A DNA stretch of 64,000 nt from positions 1-64,000 of IMG/VR virus record IMGVR_UViG_3300027974_000032; one strand, written 5' to 3'. Shown piece by piece: positions 36,743 to 44,033 of the stretch. A program made the translations under genes and the position numbers. The first letter of the stretch is position 1. Every line of letters starts with the position of its first letter. Origin of the DNA: a virus. The notes under the pieces are model-generated. The model ran no database searches, was not told the origin of the DNA, and saw nothing but the letters and a program-made list of their open reading frames with translations.

Positions 36743-38521
36743 TTATAGTAAGTTAAATCTATCCAAATAATCTTTTACATCATTTGGCATAGGTTTATAT
36801 TCTATCACATTGGTGAAGGGGTTGTCAACTTTGGGGCTGTCCCTAAATGTATGAATCTCCACTTCAGTGTTATTATCCTTTGGGGTATGTGATATTGCCC
36901 CAAAAATAGCACCACACACAGCGTCAGCCAAGTCTTTTGATAACTTTCGTGGGTGGTCAACTCTATTATTTTTCATAATCTTTAACTCTGTTAGTTCTTC
37001 GAACAAAAGTTCTATTGAGGGCATCGCAAGTCTTTCCTCATATACAAGCATTGCCATATCTTCATAATGTTTTTTAGCAACAGAAACTGTTTCAGTTCTC
37101 ATGCCAACCTGCTTTAATTCATTTTGAATATCAAAGGACTGCCAACGGTCAAAGGAAACCATTCCAATATTGAAACCCATTCTTCTTAAGTTTTGAATCC
37201 ATTGTTTTACATCCGAAAGATTGACTGGCCCCTCGACTTTAGGTTCCCAATAGACAACTGCATCTACAACCACTATCGGTGCTACCTGCTCATAATTATT
37301 AATAACTTGAACATTTACCCATTTGTCTACATGAGCAATTGCAACCGCACACTTGTCATGTTTTTGTGCAAGGTCAGCATGAACATAATAAACTTTATCT
37401 GGATCTGGTTTAAATGCTTCATCAAATCTTTTAAAATTATCTATTGGATTTCTTAATGTCATACACTTTCTAACTTTTTCTACTTGTTTAAAAAATGCAT
37501 CTGTAGAGTGTGTTGGTACACATGCAAATCTTTGCATTGCATCACCCAGGTCTGTAAAGAAAGAAATCTTAAAGTCTTCAATTTTTCTTGTTGGATTAAC
37601 AACCCATGTTGGTCTCTTTAAAGCAAAAACTCCAGGATATTTATAAGAAATAATTGTGTCTTCTTGCCAAGATATTTCTAATGTATTTCCTGGTGCATCT
37701 GCAGGAAGATCTTCATTCATAATAAAGGTGTGAGTCTTTTCAACAATTTCTTTTTCTGCAATTACATCATCATACTTTTGTGAAATAAAGTCTCCTGGAT
37801 AACGTGGGAAAGATAGTAGGGCTACTTTACCAAGATCAGGAAAACGAGAATCAACGGATGCACGGAATGCTTTATATATATTATCTGCTGTTTTTCCTTG
37901 TTCATTTCCTGTTCCAACTTCTTGTGCAAAACCTGAAATTTCATCAAGTACTGCTAACAAAAGGTTTAAACCCTCATGTGACTCACGTTCTGAGTGACCA
38001 GAGTAAACAGTAATAGAGTGATCAAACTCAATACTTTCTGCTTTTGGATTATACTTTCCAGCAAACCATGGAGACCTTTCAATCTTAGTTTTAAATCCTT
38101 TAAAGAAAACATTTTTAGCCTGTTGAGCATTGATAGCAACGTTAATAATATCAATAGCATCTCCAGATGGTTTACCAAAATATTTTGCTGGATCATTTAA
38201 ACATAATAGTTTATAAACTATATAGGCACATGCTACTGTAGATGTAAAATCTTTACCAGACCCCTTGCCAAGTTGGAGAATTACTTCATTCTTTGTATAT
38301 TTTTTATAATACCTTGTACCCTCTTCTTCACCTAGCAAATCAATAAGATCTTCGAGTTTATATATTTGGCTCATTGCCTCAACAATATCGTATTGAACCT
38401 GTGAAAGTGGTGGCTGTCCTAAATAATCTTCACCCTCAACAAAGGTCTTTGCGTTCACTGGTATTTCAGCAAAGTTGTTATTTTTTAATACTTCAAGAAA
38501 CTCATTGAACATCGTGGACAA
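36743..38521 (-). CDS. terL: Terminase large subunit
   Basis: A 592-residue protein. Walker A QLGKGSGKD at residues 83-91, Walker B LLLAVLDE at 187-194, and a C-terminal RNase-H-like nuclease: YYVHADLAQKHDKCAVAIAHV, SFDRWQSFDI and a late DLADAVCGAIF. It would drive packaging of DNA into the prohead and cut it. The 3' end overlaps the small terminase-like gene by 20 bases. The gene lies far from portal or capsid genes, which are not in this window. Confidence 0.9.
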   Translation of the reverse strand: MSTMFNEFLEVLKNNNFAEIPVNAKTFVEGEDYLGQPPLSQVQYDIVEAMSQIYKLEDLIDLLGEEEGTRYYKKYTKNEVILQLGKGSGKDFTSTVACAYIVYKLLCLNDPAKYFGKPSGDAIDIINVAINAQQAKNVFFKGFKTKIERSPWFAGKYNPKAESIEFDHSITVYSGHSERESHEGLNLLLAVLDEISGFAQEVGTGNEQGKTADNIYKAFRASVDSRFPDLGKVALLSFPRYPGDFISQKYDDVIAEKEIVEKTHTFIMNEDLPADAPGNTLEISWQEDTIISYKYPGVFALKRPTWVVNPTRKIEDFKISFFTDLGDAMQRFACVPTHSTDAFFKQVEKVRKCMTLRNPIDNFKRFDEAFKPDPDKVYYVHADLAQKHDKCAVAIAHVDKWVNVQVINNYEQVAPIVVVDAVVYWEPKVEGPVNLSDVKQWIQNLRRMGFNIGMVSFDRWQSFDIQNELKQVGMRTETVSVAKKHYEDMAMLVYEERLAMPSIELLFEELTELKIMKNNRVDHPRKLSKDLADAVCGAIFGAISHTPKDNNTEVEIHTFRDSPKVDNPFTNVIEYKPMPNDVKDYLDRFNLL

Positions 38522-39038
38522 CTGTGATTACCTCATTATCTCTTGATATTGCTGATAGTCTACGCATAATTTCATCACGCACTTGTGGATATTCTGCTGC
38601 TATATCTCTAAGAACATTTATCAATATCTCTTGACGCTTCTCAATCTCAACCATCTCATCTGCAAGTTCTTTATTTTCTAGTAGTCCAGCCTTTTGCAAC
38701 ATATCTATTCTTTTGGATTCAATATCCATTACAAGTTTTATAGCAGCAGTCTTTGCACTAAGATTATTAGTCATTGATGCCTCGTCAATAACCTCATACG
38801 ACTTTGAAATTAATTTGCTGTAGTGTGCATCTGCTCCAGATAAGGCTTCTTTAGCACGTGCACGAATTGCTGCATTGTTAGATGCACTCACCTTCCACTC
38901 ATCTATATATGAAACAACCCTTTGTCTTGGAATTGCAAGGTCTTTTGAAATTTGTGTGGGGTCATTGCCCTTTAAGTATTCTTCAACAACTTGGTTGACT
39001 TGATCTTGATGTTTGACTAGATCATCTTCAATTGACAT
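38502..39038 (-). CDS. Terminase small subunit-like protein
   Basis: A 178-residue protein with an N-terminal helix-turn-helix (VVEEYLKGNDPTQISKDLAIPRQRVVSYIDEW), then long helices (ESKRIDMLQKAGLLENKELADEMVEIEKRQEILI) that could form an oligomeric core. Position just upstream of TerL and overlapping it supports DNA recognition for packaging. Direct sequence similarity to named families is weak. Confidence 0.7.
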   Translation of the reverse strand: MSIEDDLVKHQDQVNQVVEEYLKGNDPTQISKDLAIPRQRVVSYIDEWKVSASNNAAIRARAKEALSGADAHYSKLISKSYEVIDEASMTNNLSAKTAAIKLVMDIESKRIDMLQKAGLLENKELADEMVEIEKRQEILINVLRDIAAEYPQVRDEIMRRLSAISRDNEVITVVHDVQ

Positions 39039-39270
39039 ATTTTCCCTCTAGTCTATTGATTTCATCCTTGATATAAAAAATTGCTTTCTCAAGATCTTGT
39101 ATTGTTTTTGCTTCATCTTTAAGTCCTGCTCTCCACAAATATTTGAATGCATTACCAATATTAAAATTACGGTGGCGAGTAATTTCTAAGCATTCAACCC
39201 CAGAAGGATCTGTAGTGTAGTGTGACGGATGATTAACTTGATCTACCGTAATATTTAAGTTATCACTCAT
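39028..39270 (-). CDS. DUF3310-like protein
   Basis: An 80-residue protein with VNHPSHYTT...ECLEITRHRNFNIGNAFKYLWRAGLKDEAKTIQDLEKAIFYIKDEI, the classic HPxHY, ECxE and KYLWRxGxK pattern of DUF3310. The family is common in phages and is sometimes called a nucleotide kinase-like protein, although its function is not firmly known. Overlaps the next gene by 11 bases. Confidence 0.85.
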   Translation of the reverse strand: MSDNLNITVDQVNHPSHYTTDPSGVECLEITRHRNFNIGNAFKYLWRAGLKDEAKTIQDLEKAIFYIKDEINRLEGKYVN

Positions 39271-39425
39271 GCTTCTCCTCCAAGATCATGTCCCCACATT
39301 GATTCTTCATCATCATCTTCCCAATCAAATGCTTCTGGAATTCCTTTTAACGCAGCAAATGCAAAAACAAAGCCAACAGTGCCTGCAACTGCAAGTGCTA
39401 CCAATGCCTTTTCAAATTTATTCAT
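39267..39425 (-). CDS. Small membrane protein (52 aa)
   Basis: A 52-residue protein: MNKFEKALVALAVAGTVGFVFAF forms one membrane span, followed by an acidic tail (DWEDDDEESMW). AAGGAAG precedes the ATG at 39425. The start overlaps the stop of the HTH gene upstream (ATGA). A longer reading frame begins further upstream, but the ribosome site favours this one. Confidence 0.55.
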   Translation of the reverse strand: MNKFEKALVALAVAGTVGFVFAFAALKGIPEAFDWEDDDEESMWGHDLGGEA

Positions 39426-39577
39426 CGTCTTGACTTCCTTAATCCAAATTTGGCAAGGTAGACGTATATGGTCTCTAGACTCACTCCGCACTCCTTAGCA
39501 ATTTCTTCTGGAGTCTTCTTATCCATAAGATATCTCTTACGCATAAAAGTCTCACTTGTATATAGTTTAGCAGCCAT
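39422..39577 (-). CDS. Small helix-turn-helix protein (51 aa)
   Basis: A 51-residue protein: MRKRYLMDKKTPEEIAKECGVSLETIYVYLAKFGLRKSRR. TPEEIAKECGVSLETIYVYL is a helix-turn-helix of the resolvase or MerR-like kind. GGAG lies upstream of the ATG. Coupled to the small membrane protein by ATGA. Likely a DNA-binding regulator or structure-specific protein. This short gene is easy to miss. Confidence 0.65.
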   Translation of the reverse strand: MAAKLYTSETFMRKRYLMDKKTPEEIAKECGVSLETIYVYLAKFGLRKSRR

Positions 39578-39581
39578 AGTA

Positions 39582-40178
39582 TTATTTGTCAACTCCTATT
39601 GCTTTTCCCCAGTTTTTTAATGCCCAATGGCCAATTCCACAGGCGTCTGCTACATCGTTATCACTAATAGTTCTATCATATATAGTATTGATATATTTTA
39701 TAGTTCTTTGTTTTCTAAGTTCTCTCTCATAAGATTTGTACCAGGAAACTGATTTTCCAGGATACTGGTACCTTATGACTACTTGCTCATCTTTTGATAT
39801 TTTTTTATTTCCAATATAGTTTTGCCAAGTTATTGGTGAAACTTTTCCAATTACCTTAGTTCCAGTTTGTCCCGCTGATCCAAGAATAGCCCCTTGTACT
39901 AATGCAAGATCTGCAGCAGTCTTAGGGCTATTCATGAACACAGTATGCTCAATTACTATTGCTTCAAACCCACCATAGTAATCAAAGAATGCCTTAACCT
40001 TGTTTCCAGCATCCATAACTTTTTCATAGGTGTTGTTGCCTTTAAAGTTAATCTTTCCAACTGCTCCCAACGATTGTTGTTGGGTGTTAAATAAAGCAAA
40101 AGCAAGACTATTAGTGCTTGCATCAATAGAGCATATAGTTGTTGGTGGAAGTTCTAGACCCCACTTATTCTTTACCAT
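39582..40178 (-). CDS. RuvC-like Holliday junction resolvase
   Basis: A 198-residue RNase-H-fold protein: CSIDASTNSLAFAL (first Asp), FEAIVIEHTVFMNSPKTAADLALVQGAI (Glu), and DNDVADACGIGHWAL (late Asp pair). These are the acidic catalytic residues of RuvC-type resolvases. ATG at 40178 has AAGGGG seven bases upstream; the upstream in-frame TTG does not. Resolves recombination intermediates before packaging. Confidence 0.8.
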   Translation of the reverse strand: MVKNKWGLELPPTTICSIDASTNSLAFALFNTQQQSLGAVGKINFKGNNTYEKVMDAGNKVKAFFDYYGGFEAIVIEHTVFMNSPKTAADLALVQGAILGSAGQTGTKVIGKVSPITWQNYIGNKKISKDEQVVIRYQYPGKSVSWYKSYERELRKQRTIKYINTIYDRTISDNDVADACGIGHWALKNWGKAIGVDK

Positions 40179-40449
40179 TTGCAAGCCCCTTAATATTCTT
40201 TAAAACTTTTGCAACATCTTTTGGATTAACTGAACAGTTTGTACACAAGGGTTCATCATTATAGATGGACAAATCTTTATCACAAGATTTGCACTTTCTA
40301 GTTTTGCCTTTTCGTTTTTGCCTTCTAGTTATAATATATCTTGCAGCAATTTTTTCTTTTGTTGCTGAGTCCCTGCACTCTGCAGAACAATATATTTGAT
40401 AACTTACTTCTGTCTTAAAGGAGTTATCACACCATTGACAATTTTTCAT
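40165..40449 (-). CDS. Zinc-ribbon protein
   Basis: A 94-residue protein with two Cys modules: CQWCDNSF...IYCSAECRDS and KCKSCDKDL...LCTNCS. The first resembles the CxxC...C...C of treble-clef zinc fingers, the second a zinc ribbon. A Lys/Arg-rich linker (ITRRQKRKGKTRK) lies between them. Likely nucleic-acid-binding. Overlaps the RuvC-like gene by 14 bases. Confidence 0.65.
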   Translation of the reverse strand: MKNCQWCDNSFKTEVSYQIYCSAECRDSATKEKIAARYIITRRQKRKGKTRKCKSCDKDLSIYNDEPLCTNCSVNPKDVAKVLKNIKGLANGKE

Positions 40450-41224
40450 CGATTGGCTCCAGAGGTTTTATTTTTATAGTTCCCTCTCCAGCAATGTCAC
40501 AAGCCTTTTTTACAGGACATGTTTTACATATTTTAGAGTTAGATCTATAATTTTTACTTGGCAAAGTTCTATCGACCCATGCCTTGCGTGTCTCTTTCAT
40601 CCAATCAAATGCTTGGTCTACCCACCTAACATAATAATCATTTACTTCAACAGGAAGAATTAGCAACTCATGATTATTTTTATTTTCATAAATAAACACA
40701 GCCTTCTTCTTCTTGAGAATCTTCATATAGATAAGCAACTGTATAAGGTGACCAGTCTTTGGTCTTCCCGCTGCTTTGCGATATTCAAAAGCCTCGCTCA
40801 TCATTGTTTTAATTTCACCAAGCAGTGGCTCGCCTTGCCAGTCAAGCATTACATCCCCATAACCAAAAATTGGAGGATCAACGTAAGTGACCTTAAACTC
40901 TTCTTCAATTAAAATTCCAGCATCTTTCATAGCCTTTTGCAAACGCCCATGTGAAAGTGTTCCAGCAGTCATGTTAGCAACACCATAAGCGTCTGAGTTG
41001 TCTTCAAAGTCCGCTCCGTCAAAAGCAATGTACCAGTATCTTGCACATTCTCCATGAGAGTATGCTAATGTTGATGGTGCAAAGGTTTTCTTTGTTGTAA
41101 ATTTTGTTCCTCTTGGTGCAGTATAGCCATGCTGAATTGCTTTAATCAGTCCTTCTGGATCGACTGGATGAGGCTCTTTTGGTGCTGACCTGATCATAAC
41201 CTGCTGTAATAAACTTTTAGACAT
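40427..41224 (-). CDS. Cas4-like PD-(D/E)xK exonuclease
   Basis: A 265-residue protein: an early Cys in HGECARYWYIAF, then GYGDVMLDW...LLGEIKTM (Asp...E-x-K), and a C-terminal CKTCPVKKAC. The four Cys could ligate a 4Fe-4S cluster as in Cas4/AddB-like nucleases. The GDVMLDW/GEIK pair gives the nuclease catalytic D...ExK. Probably a ssDNA/dsDNA exonuclease for recombination, paired with the RecA at 42703. Confidence 0.8.
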   Translation of the reverse strand: MSKSLLQQVMIRSAPKEPHPVDPEGLIKAIQHGYTAPRGTKFTTKKTFAPSTLAYSHGECARYWYIAFDGADFEDNSDAYGVANMTAGTLSHGRLQKAMKDAGILIEEEFKVTYVDPPIFGYGDVMLDWQGEPLLGEIKTMMSEAFEYRKAAGRPKTGHLIQLLIYMKILKKKKAVFIYENKNNHELLILPVEVNDYYVRWVDQAFDWMKETRKAWVDRTLPSKNYRSNSKICKTCPVKKACDIAGEGTIKIKPLEPIDEKLSMV

Positions 41225-41263
41225 TATCTTTTCTCTTTTCTTGTAAGTTATAAGTATAGCAGA

Positions 41264-41569
41264 TTAACGGATTATATATTTGAGTGCTGCAACTAAATTG
41301 TTAATTGACTCTGCTGCAGTATAGTAAATGTTTTTCTTTCCCCTATTAGATTTATCAACGTTTGCCATCCAAGTTGCTTTAAAAGACATCTTTGCAGCAA
41401 TGGCCTGTAATCTAACTATTTCAGTTGAAACAACGTTAAATGGGATATCTGGTTTTAATATTGCTTTTGTGATAAACACTAATGCGGTTGTCAGATCTTC
41501 ATCATCCATAAACTCTGATATTTCGGACAACCCATTAAGCATATCTACGGTTGAATTATTTTCTTCCAA
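41264..41569 (-). CDS. Hypothetical helical protein (101 aa)
   Basis: A 101-residue all-helical protein (TALVFITKAILKPD, VVSTEIVRLQAIAAKMSFKATWMANV, ESINNLVAALKYII). The start is TTG. Similar short helical proteins occur in phage replication regions, in my recollection, without a function. Overlaps nothing; an extended -10-like TGCTATACT precedes the next gene at 41224. Confidence 0.5.
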   Translation of the reverse strand: MEENNSTVDMLNGLSEISEFMDDEDLTTALVFITKAILKPDIPFNVVSTEIVRLQAIAAKMSFKATWMANVDKSNRGKKNIYYTAAESINNLVAALKYIIR

Positions 41570-41577
41570 TGTAGTTT

Positions 41578-42258
41578 CTACTCTCTGTTTTGTTTTAGTT
41601 TTTCGTCTTTATCTTGATACTCTGTTTGATACTTTTTAAATTTTGGATTTGCGTTCCAACTATCTAATCTGGCCTGTCTTGCATCATCTTCTCTTGCTGG
41701 GCCATTTAGAGTCTCATGATCTTCTTTTGTTGAGAAGTGCATTGTAAGAACCTCTGTATTGTCACCTTCATTAAAAAGAATTGGTTCTCTCCAGTGAATA
41801 GTTCCTGCTCCCCAAAATACAAGTAGGTCTCCATATTCCAAATTAAATGAATCCTCTTCAATAACAATTGGCCAATCAATATTTTTATCTAGTTGATAGT
41901 CAAGTGTTAACTTTGAGTAATAATTATCTGAATCAAAATGTGGTGGCAACTTAGGGTTTGCTCCTGGGGAGTGTTCCTGATTATAACTCAGGTAACTATT
42001 GTGGTACATAAAAACTTGTTCTCCAACCATTTCTGAGGCAAACTTTTCAAGTTTTTCCTGAATATGTACTGGGTACATAACTTCGATTTGCATTCGTGCC
42101 ATTTGTGGTAAGACAAAAGGCTCATAGAACTCGCTTAGATCTTTAGCATTTTTTTGATACTTTACTATAGCAAGTATGACTTCTAGTTCTTCTTCTGTAA
42201 AGAAGTTCTTTATGATATGTGGTGTTACTGCGTTCTTTGGTGCGTATCCTGTATCCAT
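41578..42258 (-). CDS. 2OG-Fe(II) oxygenase-like protein
   Basis: A 226-residue protein: LPPHFDSDNYYSKLTLDYQ with HFD (HxD) near residues 109-111, then FNLEYGDLLVFWGAGTIHWREP with the distal His, and EVLTMHFST. This matches the HxD...H layout of the family. It is the only oxygenase inside the replication module. The ATG at 42258 is six bases after a TATAAT, so it may be leaderless; an upstream ATG at 42276 is possible. Confidence 0.75.
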   Translation of the reverse strand: MDTGYAPKNAVTPHIIKNFFTEEELEVILAIVKYQKNAKDLSEFYEPFVLPQMARMQIEVMYPVHIQEKLEKFASEMVGEQVFMYHNSYLSYNQEHSPGANPKLPPHFDSDNYYSKLTLDYQLDKNIDWPIVIEEDSFNLEYGDLLVFWGAGTIHWREPILFNEGDNTEVLTMHFSTKEDHETLNGPAREDDARQARLDSWNANPKFKKYQTEYQDKDEKLKQNRE

Positions 42259-42265
42259 AATACTA

Positions 42266-42553
42266 TTATACCTCATCCTCTAAAAGTTGTTCTAGAATTG
42301 CTACCTCTATTACTGCCAACCTTACCTTTGAATTTCCTTCGCCCAAAACAATAAAAATAGCAGGATCGTTTTTATTTTTCATTGCATCTGTAACTGCTTT
42401 TGCCCAAATATCCTTATTGATAGTTATACCTTTTGGATACTCTTTAAAATCAACTGTGAAGTTATTCCAAGTGGCATCGCCTTTATGTGTATTCCTACCA
42501 GAATTTTTATGCTGCTTAGCCCCTATCCTTTTGCTCTCGCTTCTCTCGCTCAT
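42266..42553 (-). CDS. Hypothetical protein, possibly Holliday junction resolvase-like
   Basis: A 95-residue protein: basic N-terminus (SERSESKRIGAKQHKNSGR), then TWNNFTVDFKEYPKGITINKDIWAKAVTDAMKN and a final IFIVLGEGNSKVRLAVIEV. The VDFKEY...ITINKDIW pattern recalls PD-(D/E)xK fold resolvases, but the evidence is weak. Overlaps its neighbours at both ends. Confidence 0.4.
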   Translation of the reverse strand: MSERSESKRIGAKQHKNSGRNTHKGDATWNNFTVDFKEYPKGITINKDIWAKAVTDAMKNKNDPAIFIVLGEGNSKVRLAVIEVAILEQLLEDEV

Positions 42554-42710
42554 AGTCTTTTTTCTCCTTAATGAGTTTAACCTTGCTCAAGTGTTTTTCT
42601 GGGCACATCCATGATATTTCTTTTGTATCTGGATATAGTCTCATTGTCTTTACATCTACCCCGCATGATTGGCAGAGCATGTTTCCATGATAAATGCTAT
42701 ATCTAGCCAT
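42516..42710 (-). CDS. Small zinc-ribbon protein (64 aa)
   Basis: A 64-residue protein with LCQSCGVD (CxxC) and SWMCPEKHLSK (C...H) followed by a Lys/Glu-rich helix (KLIKEKKDYEREKREQKDRG). A zinc-binding mini-protein with a coiled-coil tail. Overlaps RecA by eight bases at its start and the next gene by 38 at its end. Confidence 0.55.
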   Translation of the reverse strand: MARYSIYHGNMLCQSCGVDVKTMRLYPDTKEISWMCPEKHLSKVKLIKEKKDYEREKREQKDRG

Positions 42711-43716
42711 TAACCTTAGCCTTAATTAAATCCTGTAAGTCTAAATCTTCTCTAACACGATTAACAAAAGCATCTCGTCCTTGTACCTTAGATCCATCTG
42801 GAAGCACGTACCAAGCACCTGTGCGCTCTACAATGCCCATCATTTCTGCTGTATCAACCAAATCACCAATGGAATCAATACCAACATTGTCACCTCTAAA
42901 ATAAAAATCATACTCACCACTCTGGAACCCTGGAGAAGTTTTAGAGAACTGTAGTTCCCATCTAACTTTTCGACCAATCTTTTCTTCAATGAGTTTGTCA
43001 CCAATTGCGATTTTTCCTTTAATAGCCTGATTGTCAGATTCAGATGAAAATAATTTAATAACACTTGATGAATAAAACTTAGTAGCCTGACCACCAGTAG
43101 GCTGCTGGCTAGTATACATAGCGCTAATATTATTACGAGACTGACTAATAAGCACAAGCATAGTAGGCTTAACTTTATTATTAGCATAGTTAAGCATTTT
43201 CCATGCATTGCTAAAGTCTCTAGACTCCGCACCAATTTGCTTTGTGTTTTCAAGTTGCTTGAGTTCATCAGTATCCTTTTCAAAATAAATTGCTGGGAGC
43301 AACGATGTGATAGAGTCAACAACAATCATATCTACCCCTGCCTCAATTAATTGTACACCAACATCAACCATCTCATTAATGGTTCTTGCTTGTGAAACAA
43401 TAAGTTTAGATGTATCTACTCCAAGGCTTGCTGCCCACTTAGTATCATATGACATTTCTGCATCAATCCAGGCGCAGACCTTTCCTTCTTGTTGGGCAAG
43501 ACCAATCATTTGCAAACATAAAGAAGATTTAGCAGAAGACTTACTTCCCCAAATTAAAACTTGTCGACCATATGGAAGGCCACCATTTAATGCACGATTA
43601 AGCCCATAACTTGGTGTTGCTGCATATTGTGTTGGTGGAACTACATCACCAATCATTACGCTCTTGCGTAACTTTGGATTTAGTGATGCTAAAACCTCTT
43701 CTACTGTTACTGTCAT
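42703..43716 (-). CDS. recA: RecA-type recombinase
   Basis: A 337-residue protein. Walker A GSKSSAKSS at residues 57-65 departs from GPESSGKT by Ala for Gly before Lys. It has WIDAEMSYDTKWAASLGVD, MIVVDSITSLLP (Walker B), LISQSRNN and GGQATKFYSS loop 2, as in UvsX/RecA. The N-terminus has a linker-like region and the C-terminus a short domain. Drives strand exchange and repair. The substitution may affect ATP use. Confidence 0.85.
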   Translation of the reverse strand: MTVTVEEVLASLNPKLRKSVMIGDVVPPTQYAATPSYGLNRALNGGLPYGRQVLIWGSKSSAKSSLCLQMIGLAQQEGKVCAWIDAEMSYDTKWAASLGVDTSKLIVSQARTINEMVDVGVQLIEAGVDMIVVDSITSLLPAIYFEKDTDELKQLENTKQIGAESRDFSNAWKMLNYANNKVKPTMLVLISQSRNNISAMYTSQQPTGGQATKFYSSSVIKLFSSESDNQAIKGKIAIGDKLIEEKIGRKVRWELQFSKTSPGFQSGEYDFYFRGDNVGIDSIGDLVDTAEMMGIVERTGAWYVLPDGSKVQGRDAFVNRVREDLDLQDLIKAKVNG

Positions 43717-44033
43717 CAGAACTTTACTCCATGCTTCTCTGGTCTAGTTTTATTAAATTGTGTTTTTTCTTTTAACGCATAATCAAGCGATAATTTAGTA
43801 TACCCTGCTTCAACAAGTCCTGCATATAGATCAAGGGTACGAATTAAAATGTCTGCTACTTCTTTTGTTATTTCTTCTTCCCCTTTATCTTTTCTAATTG
43901 CTTCCATTGTTTCTGTAACTTCTGAAACAACCATCATACACTGTTTAGCAATAAATATATCATCTATTTCTTCAGGCCAAAAACCTTTTTCTTTTGCTAT
44001 TTCATGTAATTGTATTGCTAAATCATCAAGCAT
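43716..44033 (-). CDS. MazG-like NTP pyrophosphohydrolase
   Basis: A 105-residue all-alpha protein: VVSEVTETMEAIR (E-x-x-E pair) and EEEITKEVADILIRTLDLYAGL with E...EVAD, the metal-binding layout of MazG nucleotide pyrophosphohydrolases. Hydrolyses (d)NTPs, perhaps altering nucleotide pools or ppGpp. Overlaps PolIII alpha by eight bases and RecA by one base. Confidence 0.8.
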   Translation of the reverse strand: MLDDLAIQLHEIAKEKGFWPEEIDDIFIAKQCMMVVSEVTETMEAIRKDKGEEEITKEVADILIRTLDLYAGLVEAGYTKLSLDYALKEKTQFNKTRPEKHGVKF

